Source: Aestuariivita sp. (GTDB lineage Bacteria; Pseudomonadota; Alphaproteobacteria; Rhodobacterales; Rhodobacteraceae). Taken from it: 61,539 bases of DNA. A program made the translations under genes and the position numbers. Shown here in pieces: positions 36,642-45,359 of the stretch. Each line of letters begins with the position of its first letter. The stretch's first letter is position 1. The DNA lies in NCBI GenBank assembly GCA_026710045.1, contig JAPORU010000030.1:1-61539 (forward strand). Reading direction: 5' to 3'. Under the pieces are notes generated by a model. The model worked only from the letters and a program-made list of their open reading frames with translations. It did no database searches and was not told the origin of the DNA.

Positions 36642-37625
36642 ATGATGAAACATGTGCTTATGACGCTTGCAATTGCGTTTGTGATCGTTCCTCCGCTTTG
36701 GGCGGATGAAATAAAGCTGGCCGTTGGGTGTCCGCCTGTGCCGGCGTGTGCCGATTGGGTCTATGCCGAGGATATTGCGACCAGCCTGCGCGAGGCGGGA
36801 TTGCAGGCGACCGTGTTTACCGGTGGCGCACTTGGTAAAGACCCCGAGATTGTCGATCAACTCAGCCAAGGTTTGTTGCAGATTGGTCTGACTAATTTCG
36901 TGATGATCCGAGAGGTGGACGAATCCGTTTTGGGCTTCCTGGCACCCTATATGTTCGACGACATGGAGCATTTCTTCCGTGCCACCCAGGATACCGACAG
37001 TACCATTCTGTCGGATATCCGTTCGTCGATGGAAGCGCAAGGCATTCGCATTGCGGCCTTGACGGGCCTCGGCGGCACTATGGGTATTTTTACAAACGAA
37101 ACCCCCGTGAACGCGGTGTCAGATTTGGACGGGGTACGCCTGCGTGCTATTGATTCCTCTCAAATCGCGTTGTTTAAGCAATGGGGTGTACAGGGTGTTG
37201 TGGTTGATATGCCGGAATTCTCCGGCGCAGTACAACAGGGTATCGTAGATGGTTACTTCAATCCGCCTGTTGTCGCTTTGATTTTTCGCCATACAGAGTT
37301 CCTGAAGTACTACACCGATCTGGGTGCCGGTACGCCGTTTCGTTCGGCACTGATGTCCGCGGACTGGTATGCAGGTCTTGATACAGACACCAAAATCGTC
37401 GTTGACGAGGCCGTATTAAAGGCGAATGCGAATAATCGCATTTGGACGCTTAAGGCCGCCAAAAATGAAATTGAGGGCCTCAAGAAGAACGGTGTGACGG
37501 TGTCAGTACTGGCAAGCGACGCGCTTGAAGACTTCAAGACGCGTAGCCAGGTGGCCTGGGAGGAGTTGATGCCGGAAGAGGACATTGAAGCCTTTCGTGC
37601 GTTGGCAGAGGCAACTCGTCAGTGA
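36642..37625 (+). CDS. dctP: TRAP transporter substrate-binding protein DctP
   Basis: Periplasmic binding protein of the first TRAP system. It has a Sec signal peptide (MMKHVLMTLAIAFVIVPPLWA) and then EIKLAVGCPPVPACADWVYAE. The ligand-arginine region appears as LDGVRLRAIDSS (about 160-171 in the ORF). The frame opens at 36621, but an AAAGGAG lies at 36632-36638 inside that first segment, so ATG 36642 or 36645 is the real start. Mature protein is about 305 aa. Two cysteines near the new N-terminus (GCPPVPAC) could form a disulfide, which is unusual for DctP. The dctQ start overlaps its stop (GTGA). Confidence 0.9.
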   Translation: MMKHVLMTLAIAFVIVPPLWADEIKLAVGCPPVPACADWVYAEDIATSLREAGLQATVFTGGALGKDPEIVDQLSQGLLQIGLTNFVMIREVDESVLGFLAPYMFDDMEHFFRATQDTDSTILSDIRSSMEAQGIRIAALTGLGGTMGIFTNETPVNAVSDLDGVRLRAIDSSQIALFKQWGVQGVVVDMPEFSGAVQQGIVDGYFNPPVVALIFRHTEFLKYYTDLGAGTPFRSALMSADWYAGLDTDTKIVVDEAVLKANANNRIWTLKAAKNEIEGLKKNGVTVSVLASDALEDFKTRSQVAWEELMPEEDIEAFRALAEATRQ

Positions 37626-38122
37626 GACTTATCATCCAGGCAAGCGCGGGCGTCGACCGTGCTTGCCTCTTTCTGGCCAAGGTCGCGCTGGTTGGTATGG
37701 TGTTGACCGTGCTGCTTCAGATCTGGGCGCGCTATGGCTTTGATTACCCATTTGTCTGGACGGAAGAACTGGCGCGTTACTTCATGGTTTGGGGCGGGCT
37801 GCTGGGCGCTACCTGCGCATTCAAGCGTCGCCTTGATCCAACTGTTACCGTGCTCAGTGACGACGCAGCGGCATGGCGTAAGTTGGCCGGTCGGATGTTT
37901 CTTTCCTTGACGTTGGTTATCTTTTTTGTACCCGTCTTGTACCATTCCTTTTTTGGTCCTGACATGAACGTGCAGCGCGGCTTTCTTTGGCGCAGTTCCA
38001 ACCGCGTGTCGCCTGGTTTGGGATTGAACATGGCCGCTGTCGGCAGCATCGTCCCCCTAAGTTGCCTCATTACCCTGCTTCATCTCGTCGCAAGGCTCAC
38101 CAATCAGGAAACGCGGTCGTGA
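37622..38122 (+). CDS. dctQ: TRAP transporter small permease subunit DctQ
   Basis: DctQ is the four-helix scaffold that pairs with DctM. Hydrophobic segments lie at about 14-38, 50-68, 88-112 and 130-158. The family pattern VWTEELARYFMVWGGLLGA is present between helices 1 and 2. 166 aa is normal. It starts at GTG 37622, overlapping the dctP stop by four bases, and its own stop overlaps the GTG start of the next gene, so the four genes are tightly coupled. Confidence 0.9.
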   Translation: MRLIIQASAGVDRACLFLAKVALVGMVLTVLLQIWARYGFDYPFVWTEELARYFMVWGGLLGATCAFKRRLDPTVTVLSDDAAAWRKLAGRMFLSLTLVIFFVPVLYHSFFGPDMNVQRGFLWRSSNRVSPGLGLNMAAVGSIVPLSCLITLLHLVARLTNQETRS

Positions 38123-39078
38123 CACAGCCACCCTTTCTCTCAGCAGCTGAGATCAAGGCCTGTGTTACGGTTCGCGATCTCATCGCGCCCTTGACGCATG
38201 TGATGATCTCGGTGTCAGGACAGGCCGTATTGCATCCGCCCCGCTTCGCAATACCCATAAACGACGCGGGGCGGATGGGTCTGATGTATGGGGCGCTGCG
38301 CGACCCTCCCGTGCATGGCGCGAAGATACTCAGCCTCTATCCTGCGGCTCCGGCTCAGGGCCTTTCCAGCCATCAAGGGTTCGTGTTGTTGTTTGATAGC
38401 GGGGACGGGCGTCCGTTGGCCATTTTTGATGCAGAAAGCTTGACCGCCATCCGCACGGCGGCGGTTTCCATGCTGGCAACACAAACACTTGCCAGGCCAA
38501 ATCCAAAATGCCTGCTTGTCTGCGGTGCAGGAGAGCAAGCGCAGTGGCATCTTGCCGCATCCTTGTCCTGTTTCGAGGGTGCGGAAATTCGGTTATGGTC
38601 ACGGCGCCCTGAACAGGCTGACGCCCTGCTTGCGGCACATCCTGACGCGCAAGGTCGCATACGGACGATGCGGCATCTCTCTGAGGCGATTGCAGGGGCC
38701 GATGTGATCCATACTGTCACCTCCGCGCGTCAGGCTTTCCTGCCTGGCGCACTTCTTGAACCTGGTCAACATATCAACCTGGTCGGCGCCAGTCTTGCTG
38801 ATAGTCGCGAAATTGATGATGAGGGTGTTGCACGACTGCGTATGTTCACGGACTCAACGGATAGTTCCAGTCGGGAAGCTGGTGAGATCCTGGGAGCAAA
38901 AAAAACGGGAAAGATTTCAGACGACTTTATGATAACTGAGATTGGGCAAGTATTGAAGGACCCCAGGCTTGGGCGTGTGGATGCACGTGACATCACAGCT
39001 TACAAATCACATGGCTTGATCGCTCAAGATCTGGTCACAGCGTACATCATCTTGAAAAAAAGAGTTTCATCAGCGTGA
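38119..39078 (+). CDS. Ornithine cyclodeaminase / mu-crystallin family protein
   Basis: This family includes ornithine cyclodeaminase, alanine dehydrogenase-like and pyrroline/piperideine-2-carboxylate reductases, all NAD(P)-dependent enzymes on amino or imino acids. The Rossmann motif CGAGEQAQWHL is at about 135-145. SLYP...GFVLLFDSGDGRPLAIFDAE and the segment HINLVGAS support the assignment. The open frame runs back to 37987 through dctQ, but the GTG at 38119 (VTQPPFLSAAEI) overlaps the dctQ stop and gives a normal 319 aa. Linked to a TRAP importer and an amidase, it may process an amino-acid-like product. The exact reaction cannot be chosen from sequence alone. Ectoine use (EutC) is one possibility. 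Confidence 0.85.
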   Translation: MTQPPFLSAAEIKACVTVRDLIAPLTHVMISVSGQAVLHPPRFAIPINDAGRMGLMYGALRDPPVHGAKILSLYPAAPAQGLSSHQGFVLLFDSGDGRPLAIFDAESLTAIRTAAVSMLATQTLARPNPKCLLVCGAGEQAQWHLAASLSCFEGAEIRLWSRRPEQADALLAAHPDAQGRIRTMRHLSEAIAGADVIHTVTSARQAFLPGALLEPGQHINLVGASLADSREIDDEGVARLRMFTDSTDSSSREAGEILGAKKTGKISDDFMITEIGQVLKDPRLGRVDARDITAYKSHGLIAQDLVTAYIILKKRVSSA

Positions 39079-39520
39079 GTCCGCACATGCACTTTCGCAC
39101 AGTGATATCCCGCCTGAGTGCAATGTCATATTTGTTGCGGTAAGGATCGGATGACGCCTTTGGCGTTCATTTGAATACGTAATGCGGGTTTTGCTGAGAA
39201 TTGTCTAGAATTGCACTCTGAGCATTAATCAGTTTTCTTGTCTGTCGATTTCATGTGTGTTCGAGTATGTGGCAAGCCAGTACCGCATGTTCGGAAAGAA
39301 TCGTAAGAAAGAGTGTAGGACTATCTTGGAAGCTTTCGGGCAAAATCCGTCACTGCATGGACGAAAGTTACGTGAAATTTGTATGGACGTGTGCACGGAT
39401 AGCGGCAATCGTGTCCGACGATACAATTTATCATAGGACACTCTCGGATGAGGAGGTTGATCGATATTGTCAACTGTTCTACAGTCCAACCCGTTCAATT
39501 CGATGTTATCATAGAAAGCA
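39079..39520. other. Gene-free stretch before the second TRAP operon
   Basis: No recognisable gene; overlapping minor frames (for example 39255-39524 on plus) lack a family match. This is where a dctP for the following dctQM would be expected, but no binding-protein signature (signal peptide, LKGLKxR-type arginine motif) is present on either strand. Confidence 0.5.
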
Positions 39521-40045
39521 ATGATGAAGTTCAAGCAACTGTATCATTCTATTGATCGGAACGGCGAGCGCTGGCTTCTGTTGGTGTTCTATGTGATGCT
39601 CGTCGGAACGATGTTTATCGAAGTGATACGGCGTGAGATTTTCGCATATTCGTCCATTTGGGGTGAGGAAATAGTTCGCTATTCCTTTATCTATCTTGCG
39701 TGGATCGGTGCCGCGGCGGCTGTTAAGGAACGTGGCCATATCCGTATCGATGTTATCTTGAATTATGTCCCGCCAACATCAAAGGCATTGCTCTATATCT
39801 TTGGGGATATCGTTATGTTTGTCATTGCCTTGGTGGCCATTTATTGGTCGTGGGAAGCGCTGCATGTATCATGGACCTTTGGTTCCGTCACACATGGTTT
39901 GCGTATTAGCCAAACCTTCTTTCTGTTCGCGGTTCCCTTTGGTTTTTCTCTGGTCGTCCTACGATTGATCCAGTCGTTTTGTCGTGACTTGTCTGACCTC
40001 AGAAAGGGTCGAGCCGTTTATCAGGGCGATAAGTTGTTCGATTGA
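39521..40045 (+). CDS. TRAP transporter small permease subunit DctQ
   Basis: Small TRAP subunit with four hydrophobic helices (about 18-38, 48-66, 86-108, 128-150). The family segment EEIVRYSFIYLAWIGAAAAVKERGHI is represented by EEIVRYSFIYLAWIGA. 174 aa is normal. DctM follows after 13 bases. No dctP lies upstream. The neighbouring catabolic genes suggest a C3 sulfonate such as DHPS or sulfolactate as cargo, in analogy with hpsKLM; that is inference. Codon use and GC are closer to the core genome than those of the TRAP cluster at 35-39 kb. Confidence 0.9.
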   Translation: MMKFKQLYHSIDRNGERWLLLVFYVMLVGTMFIEVIRREIFAYSSIWGEEIVRYSFIYLAWIGAAAAVKERGHIRIDVILNYVPPTSKALLYIFGDIVMFVIALVAIYWSWEALHVSWTFGSVTHGLRISQTFFLFAVPFGFSLVVLRLIQSFCRDLSDLRKGRAVYQGDKLFD

Positions 40046-40058
40046 AGAGGGCTGAGCA

Positions 40059-41390
40059 ATGATGTGGCAACAGTTGCAAGATCAACCTGTCATTCTCGGC
40101 TGGGATTTTTTTGTACCCGTTCTTGTTTTGGTTGCTCTTATTGCGCTTGCCGTTCCAGTCTGGGCTGCGATCGGCGCAGCTGCAATCTTGATGTTGATGA
40201 TCTCCGGGGCACTGCCTCTCAGCTTGATTGGTGAAAGTCTTTTTCATGGAATAGATCATTTTGCGCTTACGGCCGTACCTCTGTTTATCTTGACCGGGGA
40301 TGTTCTTGTGCGCACAGGCCTCAGCAAGAAATTCCTCGATGTGGCCGAGGCCATTACCTGTTGGGCAAAAGGCGGTTTTGGATCCGCAACGGTCCTGGTC
40401 TGCGGAATGTTTGCCGCGATCTCAGGTTCCGATGCGGCGGGTGCGGCCGCCGTCGGTCGAATGACGATCGATCGGTTGATTGATAGCGGTTATCCGAGAC
40501 CTTATGCGTGTGCGCTTGTAGCGGCGGGCGCGTGCACAGGAATTCTGATTCCGCCGTCAATTGCCTATATCATTATCGGGTTGGTGCTTGGCGTGAATGT
40601 ATCGATCCTGTTCTTGGCTGCCGTGATACCCGGACTGTTGGTTCTGCTGGCCATTCTTATGACCAATACCTTGGTCAACAGGCGCCTTGCCTATGAAGGT
40701 GGTGGCTTGATGACAGCTGGAGAGTGGGCCGGAAACCTATGGAAGGCAATCCGGTCCGGTTGGTATGCGTTCCTGGTGCCCGGCATCATCTTTTATGGTA
40801 TTTTCTCTGGACGTCTCACACCGACCGAAGCGGGAGCCTTGGCGGTTGTCGTGACAATCATTATTGGCTTCATCATTGGTACTCTCAAGTTCTCTCATTT
40901 TCCGGCTATGCTGGTGAGTTCAGCGAAGGTGAATGGCGTTATTTTACCGATTATAGCATTCTCACTGCCTCTGGCCCAGGCTCTTGCCATTTTGGGCGTT
41001 CCTCAAGGTTTTGTTGCTGCGGCGACATCTGTAAGCGATGAACCCTGGGTGCTTATCTTGATGATGTTGTTGATATTGGTGGCTGCGGGATGTGTTATGG
41101 AGACGACCCCGAACATTGTCATTTTGGCACCGATCTTGTTCCCACTTGCGCAGCAGATTGAGATGAACGAAATTCAATTCTGTATTATGATGATTACCGC
41201 GCTGGGGGTTGGGTTCATTACCCCACCGCTTGGATTGAATCTCTTTGTGGTGTCCGGAATTACAGGAGAGTCGATCCTGCGTATTGCCGGGCGTGCTGTT
41301 CCGTTTGTTTGCTTTATGCTGATTGTGACGTTGTTTATTGCCTACATTCCGGAGATCTCAACGGTCTTACTGCCAGACGTCTACAAATAG
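40059..41390 (+). CDS. TRAP transporter large permease subunit DctM
   Basis: Large TRAP permease of 443 aa with a full set of about 12 helices. Landmarks are LTAVPLFILTGDVLVRTG (about 67-84), FAAISGSDAAGAAAVG (about 112-127) and TGILIPPSIAYIIIG (about 155-169), and a C-terminal TPPLGLNLFVVSG. It follows dctQ by 13 bases and precedes the HpsN-like gene by 12, so all three are co-transcribed. GAAGAGGG before the ATG is a fair ribosome site. Confidence 0.93.
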   Translation: MMWQQLQDQPVILGWDFFVPVLVLVALIALAVPVWAAIGAAAILMLMISGALPLSLIGESLFHGIDHFALTAVPLFILTGDVLVRTGLSKKFLDVAEAITCWAKGGFGSATVLVCGMFAAISGSDAAGAAAVGRMTIDRLIDSGYPRPYACALVAAGACTGILIPPSIAYIIIGLVLGVNVSILFLAAVIPGLLVLLAILMTNTLVNRRLAYEGGGLMTAGEWAGNLWKAIRSGWYAFLVPGIIFYGIFSGRLTPTEAGALAVVVTIIIGFIIGTLKFSHFPAMLVSSAKVNGVILPIIAFSLPLAQALAILGVPQGFVAAATSVSDEPWVLILMMLLILVAAGCVMETTPNIVILAPILFPLAQQIEMNEIQFCIMMITALGVGFITPPLGLNLFVVSGITGESILRIAGRAVPFVCFMLIVTLFIAYIPEISTVLLPDVYK

Positions 41391-41402
41391 AGGAGTCCGG
41401 GT

Positions 41403-42710
41403 ATGGCACGTGAATATTTGAAAAAAGCCAAGTTGATGCCGAGCAGTGATGCACCAGATGTTCATAACACGGTCAAGGTGATGCTTGATGAAATTGAAGT
41501 GGGTGGTGAGACAACAGCACGAAACTATGCGAGGAAACTTGATCGATACGATGGTCCGATCCTTCTTGGTCGATCAGACATTGAGGCTGCCGCGGAGCGT
41601 ATTCCGACCAAGGTTCGTCATGATATTCATTTCAGCCATGATAATGTAAGACGCTTTGCCCAAGCGCAAAAGGCAACCTTAAGGGATGTCGAGGTGGAAA
41701 TTGTGCCGGGCGTGATCGCGGGACAGAAGTCTATTCCTGTGCAATCGGTCGGCTGTTACGTTCCGGGAGGCCGATACAGTCATGTAGCAAGTGCAATAAT
41801 GACCGTAACCACGGCCAAGGTTGCTGGATGTCACCATATTGTGGCGTGCTCTCCGCCGCGTCCGCAAGTCGGAATTCCGCCCGCAATCATTTATGCTGCG
41901 TCCATTTGTGGCGCGGACAAGATAATGGCGATGGGAGGTGTTCAGGGGGTGGCCTCAATGACCTACGGACTATTTGGCTTGCCGAAGGCGAATATGTTGG
42001 TTGGACCCGGCAATCAATATGTCGCTGAAGCAAAGCGAATTTTATTTGGCCGTGTGGGCATTGACATGATTGCCGGTCCAACGGACAGTCTTATCCTCGC
42101 CGATACGCAGGCAGACCCGATGGTTGTTGCCACGGACCTCGTCGGTCAGGCGGAACATGGGTATAATTCACCGGTCTGGTTGGTGACAGATGACAGACAC
42201 TTGGCTGAAAGAGTGCTGGATCTGGTCCCGATTCTGATTCAGGCGTTGCCCGAGATTAATGGAGATAACGCAGCGAAAGCCTGGCGGGATTATGCTGAAG
42301 TTATTGTGTGTTCAGATCAGGAGGAGATGGCGATGGTCGCGGATGAATACGCACCCGAACATCTTACGGTACAGGCGCAAGATCTGGACTGGTGGCTGGG
42401 CCGGCTTTCCTGTTATGGGTCATTGTTCTTGGGTGAGGAGACGACAGTGGCCTTTGGGGATAAGGCCACCGGCACAAATCATGTGTTACCGACCAGCCGT
42501 GCTGCAACCTACACGGGTGGATTGTCGGTTCATAAATACATGAAAATTGTCACATGGCAGCGGTCGACGCGTATCGGTTCAAAGCCGATTGCCGAGGCGA
42601 CGGCCCGGATCTCGCGTCTGGAAGGAATGGAAGCGCATGCGCGAACAGCCGATATCCGATTGGCAAAATTTTTTCCAGACGAAACGTTTGATTTGACAGT
42701 CGAAGAGTAG
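41403..42710 (+). CDS. hpsN: HisD-family dehydrogenase, probable sulfopropanediol 3-dehydrogenase
   Basis: The fold is that of histidinol dehydrogenase (PGGRYSHVASAI, AMGGVQGVASMTYG, VGPGNQYVAEAKR, IDMIAGPTD, EYAPEHLT), but this is not histidine synthesis: no his genes are near. It sits between a TRAP permease and a two-subunit UxaA-type lyase, as HpsN does. HpsN oxidises (R)-2,3-dihydroxypropane-1-sulfonate to (R)-sulfolactate in two NAD-linked steps. Zinc-region residues GQAEHG and the ATGTNHVLPT segment are retained. GAGGAG precedes the ATG. 435 aa is normal. A dehydrogenase for another alcohol substrate in the same family remains possible. Confidence 0.72.
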   Translation: MAREYLKKAKLMPSSDAPDVHNTVKVMLDEIEVGGETTARNYARKLDRYDGPILLGRSDIEAAAERIPTKVRHDIHFSHDNVRRFAQAQKATLRDVEVEIVPGVIAGQKSIPVQSVGCYVPGGRYSHVASAIMTVTTAKVAGCHHIVACSPPRPQVGIPPAIIYAASICGADKIMAMGGVQGVASMTYGLFGLPKANMLVGPGNQYVAEAKRILFGRVGIDMIAGPTDSLILADTQADPMVVATDLVGQAEHGYNSPVWLVTDDRHLAERVLDLVPILIQALPEINGDNAAKAWRDYAEVIVCSDQEEMAMVADEYAPEHLTVQAQDLDWWLGRLSCYGSLFLGEETTVAFGDKATGTNHVLPTSRAATYTGGLSVHKYMKIVTWQRSTRIGSKPIAEATARISRLEGMEAHARTADIRLAKFFPDETFDLTVEE

Positions 42711-42788
42711 GATTTGGCGGAGCGTCATGGATGTGCCCAGGATGAACGGTTACTTTGATGCCACTTTTGGACGGCGGAGCCACGTTGA

Positions 42789-43775
42789 ATGAAGGCCTTG
42801 GTCTACACCGGTCCCGGGGAACTCAAGTATCTTGATGTTGAAGACGCTGGCATAACCTCGGATCAACCTCTCATTGAAGTTGATAGTGTCGGCATCTGTG
42901 GGTCCGATATGCATGCGTATCTGGGACATGATGATCGTCGGCCCGCCCCTTTGATTCTCGGGCATGAAGCCGCCGGGACGGTCGTTAATGGTGAATTCAA
43001 AGGCAAACGCGTCACGATTAATCCGCTTGTGATCTGTCACCAATGTCGCATGTGTCGTTCCGGCCGGGATAATCTCTGTCGTTCGCGACAAATTATTTCA
43101 ATGCCGCCGCGTGACGGGGCGTTTGCGCAGCTTGTCGCGCTGCCCGGAGAGAACTTGATAGAAATTCCCGATGAGATGCGATTTGAACAAGCCGCCTTAG
43201 CCGAACCGATTGCTGTAAGTTGGCATGCCGTGCGATTGGGAATCGAGGCGGCTACCTCTGGTATGTGTGAAAATGCTGTTGTCTTTGGAGGTGGAGCGAT
43301 TGGTGTTGCCGCTGCGCTCAGTTTTCGAGCGCAGGGTGTTTGTCACATCACAATTGTTGAGCCGAATCCGTTGCGACGTGATTATCTTAGTCGAGACGGG
43401 TCCTATTCGGTTGTGTCCCCAGAGGATCTGAATGGACAGCTGTTCGATATGGTTGTTGATGCCGTGGGTAATGATGGGTCGCGGCGGCAGGCCAGTGCCG
43501 TGGTTCATCCCGGTGGTGTGGTAATGCATGTCGGGCTTGGTGGAGGTGCCGGAGGGGTTGATCTTCGGCGCTTAACGTTGCAAGAGATTACCTTTATTGG
43601 CACATATACTTATACAAAACAGCATTTTCGTGAGGCGTGTACGGCCATGTTTGATGGGCGTCTGGGCTGTCTGGACTGGTTTGAGACACGGCCGTTGACA
43701 GACGGTCCTCAAGCTTTTTTGGATATCCTGGATGGACGTGTAAATGCCCCGAAAGTTATTCTGAAACCTGAATAA
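42789..43775 (+). CDS. Zinc-dependent alcohol dehydrogenase (MDR family)
   Basis: A medium-chain dehydrogenase/reductase. The catalytic zinc site is GICGSDMH (about 37-44) and GHEAAG (about 57-62). The structural-zinc loop carries four cysteines in CHQCRMCRSGRDNLC. The cofactor region VVFGGGAIGVAAALSF is present, although the third glycine is shifted from the GxGxxG norm. 328 aa is a little short. It lies 78 bases after hpsN and 10 before suyA in the same operon. In DHPS degraders, extra alcohol dehydrogenases (HpsO, HpsP) interconvert DHPS enantiomers, or one may interconvert sulfolactate. Which of these applies cannot be told here. Confidence 0.85.
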   Translation: MKALVYTGPGELKYLDVEDAGITSDQPLIEVDSVGICGSDMHAYLGHDDRRPAPLILGHEAAGTVVNGEFKGKRVTINPLVICHQCRMCRSGRDNLCRSRQIISMPPRDGAFAQLVALPGENLIEIPDEMRFEQAALAEPIAVSWHAVRLGIEAATSGMCENAVVFGGGAIGVAAALSFRAQGVCHITIVEPNPLRRDYLSRDGSYSVVSPEDLNGQLFDMVVDAVGNDGSRRQASAVVHPGGVVMHVGLGGGAGGVDLRRLTLQEITFIGTYTYTKQHFREACTAMFDGRLGCLDWFETRPLTDGPQAFLDILDGRVNAPKVILKPE

Positions 43776-43785
43776 GCAGGAGAGC

Positions 43786-44094
43786 ATGATGACGAAATCA
43801 GTATCGGCGGAGATACCGCATCTATTGGTTCATCAGAAAGTTGATAACGTCGGTGTGGTTGTTGTTGAAGGTCTGACGGTTGATACGGATATGTTGTGTT
43901 GCGTTACCCATGATAACTCTACGTTTCGGTTGGTTGCCGGAGCGGATGTTCCGATCGGGCATAAAATTGCCTTGAAGGATTTGAACGCGGGCGATACCGC
44001 GATCAAGTATGGTGAGGATATCGGCCGGATGGTGTCAGATGTTCCGAAAGGTGGGCATGTACACACCCACAACTGTAAGACGAAACGCTGGTAG
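43786..44094 (+). CDS. suyA: UxaA-type small subunit, probable sulfolactate sulfo-lyase SuyA
   Basis: A 102 aa SAF-domain protein, the small half of the UxaA family when split. The core stretch DVPIGHKIALKDLNAGDTAIKYGEDIG and the C-terminal HVHTHNCKTKRW (tail shared with altronate dehydratase and SuyA) are clear. Alone it resembles altronate dehydratase small subunit, but here it pairs with a SuyB-type large subunit and an HpsN-like gene rather than with uronate genes. SuyAB cleaves (R)-sulfolactate to pyruvate and sulfite. AGGAGAGC precedes the ATG, and suyB follows after 12 bases. Confidence 0.8.
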   Translation: MMTKSVSAEIPHLLVHQKVDNVGVVVVEGLTVDTDMLCCVTHDNSTFRLVAGADVPIGHKIALKDLNAGDTAIKYGEDIGRMVSDVPKGGHVHTHNCKTKRW

Positions 44095-44106
44095 GGAGGT
44101 TTTACG

Positions 44107-45285
44107 ATGTCGATAAGATCAAATGACACGGTTTATGCCTACCGTCGTGAGAACAACCGTGTGGGTGTGCGAAATTATGTGATTATTCTTCCAGTCGATG
44201 ACATCTCGAATGCGGCGTGTGAGTCGGTTGCAAACAATGTTAAGGGAACGCTTGCCCTTCCTCATGCCTATGGTCGCTTGCAGTTTGGTGAGGATCTCGA
44301 GTTGCATTTTCGAACTATGATTGGCACCGGTGCAAATCCAAATGTTGCCGCTGTTATTGTAATTGGGATTGAGCCCGGCTGGACCAACAAAATCGCCGAA
44401 GGCATTCGGCAAACCGGCAAACCGGTTGCCGAGTTTTCAATTGAGCAGAATGGAGATTTTGAAACGATCCGTGCGGCGTCGTGGGCTGCGAAGGATTTCG
44501 TACATCGGACGACTGAGTATCAACGTGAAGAGTGTTTCATTCGGGATCTCTGGATATCGACGAAATGTGGAGAGAGTGATACGACAACCGGCTTGGGATC
44601 GTGTCCGACGGTTGGAAATATGTACGACAAATTGCTACCGGAAGGAATTACGGGTTTTTTTGGTGAAACATCCGAGATCACGGGTGCGGAGCATATTTGT
44701 CAGAAGCGTGCCGTCAATGAAGAGGTGGGACGTCGATGGTATGATATGTGGAAGGCCTATCAGGATGAGGTCATTTTTGCACATCAGACGGATGACTTGA
44801 GTGACAGCCAACCCACCAAGGGAAACATTGAGGGAGGCCTTACGACGATTGAAGAGAAGGCCTTGGGCAATTTAGAAAAAATTGGTCGAACATCGACGTA
44901 TGTTGATGTTCTTGACCCGGCAGAGAGTCCGAAGTCGGGTGCAGGGCTTTACTTTATGGACAGTTCGTCCGCCGCCGCCGAATGCGTGACCTTGATGGCG
45001 GCCGGTGGTGCTGTTATTCATACGTTTCCGACGGGTCAAGGTAATGTTGTCGGCAATCCGATTGTTCCGGTCATAAAGATTTCTGCAAACCCCCGTACAA
45101 TTCGAACGATGGGCGAACATATCGATGTTGATGTATCCGGTGTACTGCGACGTGAACAAACCATTGACGAGGCGGGCGATGCGCTCATTGAAATGATTCG
45201 ACGTACGGCGAATGGACGAAATACGGCAGCGGAGGCTCTCGGGCATCGAGAGTTTTCAATGACCAAACTCTATCGAAGCGCGTAG
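44107..45285 (+). CDS. suyB: UxaA-family large subunit, probable sulfolactate sulfo-lyase SuyB
   Basis: Large catalytic subunit of the UxaA superfamily, 392 aa. It begins with [20 protein letters not shown], has [21 protein letters not shown] and a cysteine-containing metal region [38 protein letters not shown] lies near the C-terminus. Together with SuyA it should split sulfolactate into pyruvate and sulfite. An altronate dehydratase large part is the alternative; the gene set (HpsN-like, ComC-like) favours sulfolactate. No sulfite dehydrogenase or sulfite exporter is visible in the window, so sulfite disposal must be encoded elsewhere or differ. Confidence 0.8.
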   Translation: MSIRSNDTVYAYRRENNRVGVRNYVIILPVDDISNAACESVANNVKGTLALPHAYGRLQFGEDLELHFRTMIGTGANPNVAAVIVIGIEPGWTNKIAEGIRQTGKPVAEFSIEQNGDFETIRAASWAAKDFVHRTTEYQREECFIRDLWISTKCGESDTTTGLGSCPTVGNMYDKLLPEGITGFFGETSEITGAEHICQKRAVNEEVGRRWYDMWKAYQDEVIFAHQTDDLSDSQPTKGNIEGGLTTIEEKALGNLEKIGRTSTYVDVLDPAESPKSGAGLYFMDSSSAAAECVTLMAAGGAVIHTFPTGQGNVVGNPIVPVIKISANPRTIRTMGEHIDVDVSGVLRREQTIDEAGDALIEMIRRTANGRNTAAEALGHREFSMTKLYRSA

Positions 45286-45359
45286 ACGACATTTTCCAAG
45301 GTCGTGGGATCTGATATTCGGACCGTTGGTCTTGTGAGCCTGTTGAGAAGGGTGCGTGA

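Noticed and set aside
41403-42710. Annotation as histidinol dehydrogenase HisD of histidine synthesis
   Set aside because: No other his gene is near, and the neighbours (TRAP permease, SuyAB-like, ComC-like) indicate a catabolic homologue.
43786-45285. Annotation as altronate dehydratase
   Set aside because: No uronate or altronate genes are present and the large subunit looks SuyB-like; kept only as an alternative.
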